Assembly (NCBI GenBank): GCA_026260175.1
Contig: JAKCWW010000261.1
Location: forward strand, 64,040 to 128,039
Length of the DNA: 64,000 nt
Reading direction: 5' to 3'
From: Reticulitermes lucifugus
Lineage: Eukaryota > Arthropoda > Insecta > Blattodea > Rhinotermitidae
Within the stretch, counting starts at the first letter, position 1; each line of letters opens with the position of its first letter. This document shows positions 56,220 to 64,000 of the stretch, piece by piece. The notes under the pieces are model-generated. The model was not told the DNA's origin, searched no databases, and saw only the letters and a program-made list of their open reading frames with translations. Made by a program: the position numbers and the translations under genes.

Positions 56220-56460
56220 ATAATAGTTATTTTAGCCGGAAACACCGATAGGATGGGGACATTTGGAAAACCTATTTGTTCATGGGCGGATAATATTAAA
56301 ATCGATCTTAGGAAATAGATGGTAGGTTATAGACTGGATTTAACTGGCTCAGGAATGAGACAATTTGCAAGTCTTGGTAAAGTTAAAAACGGGGTTTTAG
56401 TTTCCATAAAAGGTGGGATGTTTTAAGTGCTTTGCTACACAGGATTAGTTAATCAGTTAG
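56220..56460 (+). mobile_element. Family-T retrotransposon 3' end, decayed
   Basis: 'ggataatattaaaatcgatc', 'gactggatttaactggctca', 'gtttccataaaagg' and 'caggattagttaatcagtt' in family order. Confidence 0.6.
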
Positions 56461-57374
56461 ACAACTGTGTACAGTTTGTTTCTGATTACTACTCGTATAA
56501 ACCGAAAAAAAAGCACAGCCTAAATGAATAATGTTTTAGTTCTTCGAGTATTCTATAAGTTGAAAATTTTGAATTTTGTTCAGTTAGACACATGGTTATC
56601 TCTGTAATATTCTTTACGAGGATGGCGGGCTTCTGTATCTGCTCGTTTCGGAACCTCCAGGTCATGTGATTAATCATGTAACTTGGAAGAGAACGCCGCC
56701 TCATCCGCAGTGCACCTATAAGACATTAGGCTATTTTTTAACACACGAATCTTTCTCTTCTTCACACATCTTTAACCAGTCTGAATGATAACAATTACTT
56801 ATGCTCTTTAACTTGATAATTAGCGTAACATATAAGTTATGTAATTATATGTTGGTTATGAAGATACAGGAGTGTTAGACACAGCTTGACCAAACTTCAC
56901 AGGCTTCGTATGCCAGTGTAATCTAATCAAGTTGGCTATTCATAATACATAATGAATTGATTTGATATAAGTATAATTATATACAAGTTACCGAACACAT
57001 GTAATTCAAATTAAGTGGGCGATTTTGTCTTTTCTAGCTTTGTAATACTGTATATTATTTTTAAAACTTAACTTAGAACAACGGAATGTTGAAACGTTTT
57101 CTCGCAAATGTATGAGTCAAATGTATCAAAAAGAATTAAGAAATCCACCTAAGGACCCCCTTGATTCTTTAGATATTTAAACAGGTTGTTTATAGAAAAT
57201 GGACAAATGACCACTCCGAGGCGGAAAAAAGTGATAATCAAAATGAGTTATCAACTTAAATTATTTCGCAGAGACATACAATGGACACTGATTGCCAGTA
57301 ATAGCATACCTGAACAGGCGGGATGTGGCGGAGGGATCGATGATGTCTTTCGGTATTCACAAATCGCCCTCCCC
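56461..57374. other. No gene seen
   Basis: AT-rich. Confidence 0.45.
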
Positions 57375-57600
57375 TGCTTTAGCCCTTGAAAGCTCAGTGG
57401 TTACTACATTTTCTGCTATGTTTAATACACAAAAGAAATGTATATTTTACCCACGAAGTATATTTATATATTCCATATGAGACTTGTAATAAATACCGAC
57501 ACTTTTCTTGTACAACACTGACATGCTGATTGCCCTAACGGAAGCAAACTGTGTTGTCTGTGAAGTGGAAAAGAATTTATCTAAATACTGTAAATTAATT
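57375..57600 (+). repeat. Unclassified repeat K copy
   Basis: Opens 'tttagcccttgaaagctcag' and 'tggttactac'. Later come 'ctgattgccctaacggaag', 'caaactgtgttgtctgtga' and 'ctgtaaattaattttt'. The right end is missing. Confidence 0.65.
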
Positions 57601-57611
57601 TTTGTGTTTCC

Positions 57612-57800
57612 GACCTGCCATGGCTCACGCGGTTTGCCGCCGGCGTCTTACTGCGGAGGCCATTTTTCGATCCCAGGTCAATCCTTGTGAGATTTGTGGT
57701 GGAGAAAGTAGTACTGGGACAGTGTTTTCTTACAGTTTTTCTACTTTCCCCTCTCAGTATCACTCCATCAATGCTACATATACATCTTAATCTAAAATTA
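57612..57800 (+). mobile_element. SINE family C copy
   Basis: 'ccatggctcacgcggtttgc' with 'cgccggcgtcttactgcgg', B-box-like 'tttttcgatcccaggtc', then 'gtgagatttgtggtggagaa' and 'ctgggacagtgttttc', and 'tcactccatcaatgctac'. It may extend somewhat beyond 57800. Confidence 0.75.
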
Positions 57801-58479
57801 CTCCTACCAAAACACAAAGGCCGAAGCCTGTGGACCTTCCGAAAAGCAATGCTCTTTCGAAAATCGGGGAGCACTGGATAGAAAAGAACTTTCACTTTTG
57901 GTTTTTAGTCTTTAAAGGGTTTTAATATCACTATTGTGTGCTTGTGTACCTGTGTCGACTCAGCTTTCATCAGTGCCCGAGGAGTGGCTATTTGTCGTCG
58001 GACAGCAGACGAAAATTTTAGTTCTCAGCAGCAATGAAACAACGTGAGTGAATCAACGTATTTCAGTTAAGAATTACGGAAAACTAGACCGTTCACTTGT
58101 TTCACATTCATTAGAAAAGCAGTTCGCATGTCTGATGTTTTATGTGTGTTGTTTCCATAAAACACATGTAACGAAATCATACTCATAGGGCGCTGTTTTT
58201 TTTTCTTTATTCCTGTCACTTATCTACAAAACTAATAATGGATATAGATAACCTTTGTAATGAGCGGCCAATTTAACTTCGCTTCATGGGCCACATTAAC
58301 CTTTTCACTTTATGTGAGGCCCAAATACAAGTTTTACAATTTTCTAAAAAAGCGACTTGTTATACATAAGTGGCACTATATACTCGTACACATAAGGCTT
58401 TGTGCATAATTTTCACGACTCTTATATAAAATATTTTCCGATATGGTTAATACGTAATGATACATGAAGACAGAAAATG
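57801..58479. other. No gene seen; repeat-K-like scrap near 58290
   Basis: 'cattaaccttttcacttta' near 58295 resembles a repeat K end. The rest is AT-rich. Confidence 0.4.
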
Positions 58480-58570
58480 GAGGCAGCAGGTTCCTATAAA
58501 GTCGGAAAATTTCTATCAGACTGCACGGTATTTTACCCACAATGACAGCAATCTTTGCCCGCAAGACTTT
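58480..58570. repeat. Foldback-family right arm
   Basis: 'aatggaggcagcaggttcc', 'tcagactgcacggtattt' and 'tacccacaatgacagcaatc' follow the right-arm order. Confidence 0.55.
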
Positions 58571-59574
58571 AACGAACGGAGGACAAGGCGAAAGGAAAAA
58601 AAAATGAATGTCTGTTCACCATAAAGTAGGTCTAAAAGTATGAACGTAAAATAAAAAAGATAATTCTTAAAGTACACTTGAAAAAAAAGAAGTACACTAT
58701 TTGAATACATTTTCCATTCTTTTCATTTCTCCAGTTGGTCAAGAAGTAACTTTGCAATGGATGTTGGACCAATTTTCTACCAAATTCTAGAAATCTTTTC
58801 TTCTACTCTGTAAGCAGGTGGCCGAATATTCAGTCCGTGACGAACCTATTGATGCAAGATCGTTACAGTGACCACCGCTGTCTTGTGGAAAATGGCGGCT
58901 TGCGACTCTTATAACGCCGTCCTCTGTCTCCCTGTTCAAAGGGCTCCTTATGTAAAAAGAGACACAGCCTGCTATTCCGTCGTCATGTATATTGACCATC
59001 AGAGTTGGTCAGTAGTTTGGTAGTAGACCCGACACACATAACAACAAGCGGCAGTGAAGTGTAGCTTTGAGTCATTATTAGTGTCCATCTTTGGCGAAGA
59101 GATTTATAGCCGATCCCGCTGAAGCCATACTGTTATTCTGTCAAGGTCAGTACATTTGCAGAAGTCCCTTATTTTATCTGGCAATTATTGTTTGTCACTT
59201 TGCACCGCTATTCCGCCAAGCCTGTGAGATGTCTGCTGAGTGGGTTAATTAATACGACAAACGAGCCGACAGGAAGTGGCAACCGTTACTTGTCACGTAA
59301 AATATACATGCAATTGTATTTTCAGAAATACATAAACTATTGAGCTTGGGTATTTTTGCAGAAGTTGGTTTCCACGGGCAACAAAACGGCACTAGCACAG
59401 AAATGGAATTCTCTGAGTAGTTTACGCTCCAATTTCGATATTCATGTTGATTACGGCAAAAATTTATAATTAAAGTTTTAAGAGGTTTCGTGCTGGTGTG
59501 TAATACATACCACACGCTCTATACGTTGTTATTTACAGCAAATTTTCGCTGTGATTTACGTGATACATGTAGCT
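58571..59574. other. No gene seen
   Basis: AT-rich with a more balanced stretch at 58840-59240. No supported frame. Confidence 0.4.
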
Positions 59575-59800
59575 TAATTAACAATAAAAAGCCCAGTGGT
59601 TAGTGTATTTGCCACCAGGTTTAACATTAAAACTCTGCGTTATGCATACACAGTGCATCCATATGTATCATGAACAGCAATGTTTTCCTTACACAGAATT
59701 CACCAATTTGTCTTTCTAATGGAAGCACACTGTGTTCTTTGTGACCTACGAAACGAAAATATAAATTGTAGATTAATTTTAGTCTTGAAAGGGTTAATAT
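59575..59800 (+). repeat. Unclassified repeat K, best copy
   Basis: 'aagcccagtggttagtgtat', 'gccaccaggtttaacatt', 'aaactctgcgttatgcatac', 'cagaattcaccaatttgtc', 'aatggaagcacactgtgttc', 'gacctacgaaacgaaaat' and the end 'cttgaaagggttaatatac'. About 225 bp. The opening is mildly A-box-like and the end has GGGTTAA, so either a SINE or a TTAA-targeting MITE is possible. Confidence 0.7.
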
Positions 59801-60164
59801 ACGTTAACTTTCGGTGTACTCTTGCGATTGTTGAAAGAAACATTACTACACAAAGCTCTCATTACGTTCCTCGTGTCATAGAGTGAGATAAATGAACTTT
59901 ATTTGTGATTTAACAGAAAGAACAAAACGGTTTCGAAATATTCTTGGAAGCAACTTCAGTTTCTAGCCGTTTACTACTTTCCCTTCTTAATGAACTTTCT
60001 CGAATGCATTGGTTATAAAACTGTTGATTGTGATTTGAGAGAGATACGATAGGAAGCAACAGTTTTCTATTTTAAACTACTTTATACAATTATTTCTATA
60101 ATTTCTCGAAATAAATTGCAACGCCTGGTTCCTATAAATAAATCTGTGTTTAGTACAAAAAACG
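59801..60164. other. No gene seen
   Basis: AT-rich. Confidence 0.45.
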
Positions 60165-60455
60165 TGAAGTTGTCCCTGTCCATACAATGGATGCATACAG
60201 GTGGCAGAGACGTATAGCTCCACTCATCCTTAAACTCAGCGCTAGATGGAAGTGAGTAGTCAACTTCACGCCCTGGCCGCTTTATGTCCGGGAAAGAACC
60301 CCGGTAATGTTAAATAGAAAGATGGGTGGGCCGTAGAGCCGGTCTGGATGTTTTGCGGAAGAGAAAACCACTTGTTCCTACCCGGATTCGAACCCCGGGC
60401 CCTCCTACCCGTATCCTAGTCATTATACCGTCGACACCCCGGCTACCTCTGGGTG
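60165..60455 (-). mobile_element. SINE family G, with tRNA-like head
   Basis: On the minus strand the head reads 'ggggtgtcgacggtataatg' then 'gggcccggggttcgaatccg' (B box GGTTCGAATCC). The body follows back to 60165, with plus-strand words 'aaactcagcgctagatgg' and 'cccgggaaagaacc'-like 'gtccgggaaagaacc'. The body matches 48428. Confidence 0.7.
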
Positions 60456-60489
60456 AGTACATAATGTCTAGTACACATATATCTTATTT

Positions 60490-60720
60490 ACTATAGTAGT
60501 TGTTTATTTAACGACGCTGTCAATAGATCAGATCATATGGGTTAAATAGAATGGCGCTTAATGAAAAATGAGTTGGAAAGAGGTGTAAGTTAGCGGCCAC
60601 GTCCAAATTTGTGGTACTATGCCGATATTTGACTGGAAGGTCTGACAGGAATTACGAAATATCTCAAAGAGGTCAGTCGTTGTCACAGCCCAGATTCGAA
60701 CAGGGGACCTCCAAAAAACA
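60490..60720 (-). mobile_element. SINE family F copy
   Basis: Left (3') end 'gttgtttatttaacgacgct', and right-end head with the reverse-oriented B box 'cagattcgaacaggggacc'. The body between is decayed. The left end matches 34845. Confidence 0.55.
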
Positions 60721-61116
60721 AGTCAAAGGCTTTACTGCTTTCTTCATTTATTTGAAACAAATTCCATGTGGAAAATACTTCATAAAGTACAAGGATACGC
60801 TCTTCATAATACTGGAGAAAAAAAAACGTTTTAATTCTGCTGCTACAAAACTTCCGTCCGCAATAAAAAAGCATCGACCCCAATTAGCTACATAGAACTG
60901 CAAGGAGAATATTTGGAAAATACGCATTTCAAGTACACCTTTGCAAAACGGCCACTGAACGTCAACAAAGGCGCATTTTATTCCAATTACTACGCACTGA
61001 AAAGAGGTTATTTAAATTGCATGTTGCACGTTATGAATACCACGCACACGCGAACTAGCGGCAAGGACTTTGCAAGAGGCAATATCACGCTCCAGCTGTG
61101 AGCCACGACAATACAA
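60721..61116. other. Upstream of the tRNA gene, no other gene
   Basis: Overlapping frames at 60611-60895 and 60913-61101 have no support. Confidence 0.45.
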
Positions 61117-61188
61117 TCCGGTATGGTCTAGTGGTTAGGATACCTGGCTCTCACCCAGGAGGCTCGGGTTCGATTCCCGGTACCGGAA
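61117..61188 (+). tRNA. tRNA-Glu (anticodon CTC)
   Basis: The 72-nt cloverleaf is complete. Acceptor TCCGGTA (61117-61123) pairs fully with TACCGGA (61181-61187), with discriminator A at 61188. The anticodon arm CCTGG/CTCTCAC/CCAGG spans 61143-61159, with anticodon CTC at 61150-61152. The T arm has loop TTCGATT and a 5-bp stem including one T-G pair. The A box is TGGTCTAGTGG (61124-61134) and the B box GGTTCGATTCC (61167-61177). A T-run at 61191-61194 would terminate RNA polymerase III. No intron. It decodes GAG. All stems are intact, unlike the SINE heads nearby, so it is probably functional. Confidence 0.96.
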
Positions 61189-61190
61189 TA

Positions 61191-61194
61191 TTTT
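61191..61194 (+). terminator. RNA polymerase III terminator of the tRNA gene
   Basis: TTTT begins 3 nt after the mature 3' end, the usual position and form. Confidence 0.85.
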
Positions 61195-61334
61195 ATTTAT
61201 GACGTTAAAATAGTTAATCGACAATGATGTGACAGTTTTGCTTATCATTTTCTCAGACGTACCTAAAATTTTTCTGAATGTGCGCCTGTGATCATATGAA
61301 GGAAACTGATATTTCAAATTCTTGCGGCACTTGC

Positions 61335-61500
61335 TATTAAGATGCGAAGTTCCGCGACGTTCCGCCGTGTACTCTGGTGGAAAATACCGATGTTTCGGAC
61401 GAGTCCTCTACCTCGATATCCAGGTCCGAAGATGGAGGCAGCAGGTACATTCGAAACATTGGTAACGACGACAGCAGTCTTTAGGCGAAGTAATGTTCAA
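61335..61500. repeat. Foldback copy with both arms
   Basis: 'gttccgccgtgtactctgg', 'aataccgatgtttcggacg', centre 'ggtccgaagatggaggc', then inverted 'attcgaaacattggtaacg'. Arm matching is moderate. Confidence 0.65.
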
Positions 61501-62239
61501 TATTTTGTAAACGAATACAAATTAAATCAGGCAAACCATAAGCATGCGATATATCTCGAGTACAAATACAAATTCCAGAAGCATTAAACGTCCTGAATAT
61601 ATTTTCATACTAACGATAGTACACAAAACAAAGGTACAAACCAAATTGTCGATAACTATACGATTGTTTTACTGTTTTAACTAACACCCACGTGATTTGA
61701 GATTTTCATTTATTTTGTTTCGGATAACCTTCGGTGCTGCTTCCAGATACATTATGAAGATGGAGGCAGCAGGTTCTTTTGAAGTTTGGCAATCATTTGC
61801 GAAACATCAAGGGGTCCGTAAGAGCTCAATATAGATTGAGAATATTGTAACATGAGCCGTGTCGGTCAGATCAGTAAACAAACAGCGGCGAGCCTTCATT
61901 GTAGGACATGGGAGGACGAGCTTCGCGAAATACTTAGTAGATGGCAGTATCAAACAGACATGAATGTGCTAAGACGTAACAGAGAGTGTAGTAACTAGTG
62001 TTCCCTGTAGGTGGCAGAACCATGCATAATGTACACTCTGCAATCTAGTGTCCGTTCTTAAATCTATGTTACTAGTCGGTGCATGCGCAGCTGCGTCCAT
62101 GGTTTTCCCGCCTTTTATGCCACGCAATGTCCGTCGTCTTGTTTATACTGGAGCGTATTTGAGGCAGTTGAATCCAGTCCAGTCCGTTCCTGTAAGCTGT
62201 TCTAATATTGCGAAATTTGTGGTTATCAGAGCTGTGTTG
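61501..62239. other. No gene; foldback scrap at 61740-61800
   Basis: 'gaagatggaggcagcaggtt' at about 61757 is a foldback inner arm. The remainder shows nothing recognisable. Confidence 0.45.
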
Positions 62240-62320
62240 CTGAATACTCAAATCTTCTGTGATGTTACGTTCTTACCGACACTGCGTAGCATCCCAGAAG
62301 CCTTAAATCTCCTATCCTAA
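62240..62320. repeat. Short foldback copy
   Basis: The left arm 'aaatcttctgtgatgttacg' and right arm 'actgcgtagcatcccagaag' lie close together with almost no centre, as in the perfect hairpin at 5218. Confidence 0.6.
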
Positions 62321-62324
62321 TATT

Positions 62325-62420
62325 ATTCTTCCACTACGCGTAGGATCTTCAAGTGGTCTGTTACTGTCAGGTTAAAGGACTGACATTTTTTATGCATTTC
62401 TCATCAGCCCACGTTACAAG
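62325..62420 (-). mobile_element. Family-T retrotransposon scrap
   Basis: 'atcttcaagtggtctgttac' and 'tgcatttctcatcagccc' echo the reverse complement of the DNIKMD block region. Confidence 0.35.
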
Positions 62421-62474
62421 TTTCGCTTGTCACTTGATCTGCATAATAATTGTTAAGGGGTATAATTCACTAAA

Positions 62475-62535
62475 GCCGATCACAGTGGCCGTGCGGTCTA
62501 AGGCGTGGGTCTGCGGCCGCTCGCTTACTAGGATC
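62475..62535 (+). mobile_element. SINE family B head only
   Basis: 'gccgatcacagtggccgtgc', 'ggtctaaggcgtgggtctgc' and 'ggccgctcgcttactagg' match 31571-31627 almost exactly. The copy stops after the head, so the 3' part has been lost or never inserted. Confidence 0.85.
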
Positions 62536-62639
62536 TATAAACGGTGTTACTGAATATCTACCAGTAATTGTCGTTGCGTAATTCTGATCTTCGTAAAAAT
62601 CGTCCCGGAGGAAGTCATACTATATCCAAGGACATAACT
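62536..62639. other. No gene seen
   Basis: AT-rich spacer. Confidence 0.4.
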
Positions 62640-63240
62640 GCCTTCTTGTCTGTACTGTCTACGTCTGACTTTATTGTAGCTCTCCTTCAGTCCTTCCGTC
62701 TGTCCGCATACAACTAATCAGCCCCCAGTAGACCGATGATCAGAAATTTTATATCAGGGTTAAAGCCCTACAAAAATTTACACTGTACATGAAGATCCAC
62801 GTTTATATATATATCACACCGTTTACGAGTTAAGAACAAGAATCAGGGAAAAGTCAAAGAGGCAGAAGAAAAGTTCTATAATATTCTCTCACATATATAC
62901 CACGCGAAAAACAAAATCAAGTCGAGATAGCGTGTAGATCGATTGTAAACATGTTGCCAAGCTACGGAGAAATCTTATACAGCGAGTTGTGTAAAAAGTG
63001 GAAAGAAGAGTTTAAAATGTTCAGAATTTTCACTTCTTTCTTGAAATGATTACTCTGCTGATATTTCCCAAATTTTGGCCCGGAAAATCTCCTCGTAACT
63101 GTCAAACAGCCAGTCACAACCATGCTTTACGGCATTTATTCATGTGACGTCATCTTCGTCATGTCCTCCAACATCAACTGTGCACAGAACGCTTCCCTTC
63201 GGCGACAATGGTAACCAACACATTCCCGGGTGCTTACTCA
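62640..63240 (+). repeat. Possible diverged copy of repeat L
   Basis: 'ccttccgtctgtccgcatac', 'aactaatcagccccc', 'gtacatgaagatccacgttt' and 'cggcgacaatggtaacc' appear in the same order as in 50545 and 52750, with long unalignable parts between. Confidence 0.35.
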
Positions 63241-63779
63241 GGTTCTTGGTCTAACACCGCATTATAACGAATACGCTTGGGCATTGGCGCTTGATAATCT
63301 GTATATGTAGACAGGAGACAGGAAAATAAACGCTTTGTGCTGAATGGTATTGATTCTGCTGTTAAATATGGCCAAGAACGTGACCTTAATCTTTTACTGT
63401 CACTTCCAAATATCTGAACTTCACCACGTGTTCAACACATTTAATATTACATAGTACACTGCTGCAAGCAGGATAACAAACTGTCCATAAGGCACGAAAA
63501 TAGGCCTACGCAAAAAGTGCGATCAGATTATTTCCGCTTTCTTATCTCTTACATGCGCTGGTAGTATTGCTCCGAAATATAACGAGCAGGTTACAGAACT
63601 GTGATGGTAACATTGTCCCCTTTCCCTGGACTTTGTCTGTTTTCTTAAATTTAATACAATACTACATATAAATTCTAACAGGTTCTGACGATGGTATGTA
63701 ACATTGAGAACAGTGATTGAGGTTAGCTCTATCTAAGGGACCCACTACAGTAGGTGTCTCCCTCTCCCTTCACCTGAGT
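63241..63779. other. No gene seen
   Basis: AT-rich. Confidence 0.45.
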
Positions 63780-63935
63780 ACGGAAGCAGATCCAGCTTCC
63801 GAAATGTCGTTATTTTAGATTTCCGGACGATGGACAAAGTCCAGAAACCAATTAGTTCTCAACAGTACTCCGTATGTTTCGGAAGTAGGCTCTGCTTTCG
63901 TCTTCAGGTAAAGGAAATTACCTAATCTGGTGGAC
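63780..63935. repeat. Foldback-related copy with a variant core
   Basis: Left 'gagtacggaagcagatccag' with 'cttccgaaatgtcg'; right 'actccgtatgtttcggaag' with 'taggctctgctttcg' and 'tcttcagg'. The ends are inverted with respect to each other, but the outer-arm landmark 'gacgccgtgta' is missing. Confidence 0.45.
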
Positions 63936-63939
63936 TCCT

Positions 63940-64000
63940 TAAAGGTAAAGTTCTCCCTAGAACAGGCCATGAAGGCCCAGAGGGGGAGTAGAGGTATAGC
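63940..64000. mobile_element. SINE family G, cut by window end
   Basis: 'ttctccctagaacaggccat' and 'gaaggcccagagggggagta' match the opening of 48428. The element continues beyond the window. Confidence 0.65.

Noticed and set aside
60360-60455. Possible second tRNA gene on the minus strand
   Set aside because: The B box is good, but the acceptor stem does not pair and the sequence continues into a SINE body.

Overview
The window looks like intergenic or intronic DNA from a large, repeat-rich insect genome. Base composition is AT-rich. There are two runs of N, no bacterial gene arrangement, and no long open frame. The repeats (several tRNA-headed SINE families, degraded non-LTR retrotransposon ends, and a 'ttctgggatattacacggcg' hairpin family) suggest a cockroach or termite (Blattodea). 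That lineage call is from memory of such repeats, not from a search.

The only gene I would defend strongly is a complete tRNA-Glu(CTC) at 61117-61188 (+), with both internal promoter boxes and a T-run terminator. The best protein-coding candidate is a 129-nt internal exon on the minus strand at 21047-21175 with near-ideal splice sites. A weaker one lies at 47941-48078 (+). Neither product is recognised. Nearly all listed short open frames are chance or lie inside repeats.

Most recognisable content is mobile DNA. (1) Non-LTR retrotransposons: a jockey/CR1-like RT C-terminus at 27230-28277 (-) with three stops and no frameshift; two copies of another RT C-terminus at 55140-55680 (-) and 11294-12110 (-); and more than ten short 3' ends of a family ending in TTAG-type tails. 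(2) SINEs, sorted here into families A to G. Four insertions keep target-site duplications: 12132-12414, 31571-31813, 35582-35862 and 38204-38487. (3) A foldback hairpin family seen about 20 times, including a perfect 49-bp stem at 5218-5319. (4) A 371-bp hAT-type MITE at 25998-26368. (5) Two unclassified families: one of about 230 bp with TTAA-like ends (seven places) and one of about 550 bp (two clear copies, two diverged).

The clearest history is at 11294-12110, where a 390-bp element sits inside an older LINE fragment. The duplication is 14 bp, and the second LINE copy shows the empty site. Both assembly gaps fall inside repeats, one in a hairpin and one in a SINE. I found no CRISPR array, no operon and no new multi-gene system. 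The most novel-looking material is the foldback family and the two unclassified repeats.
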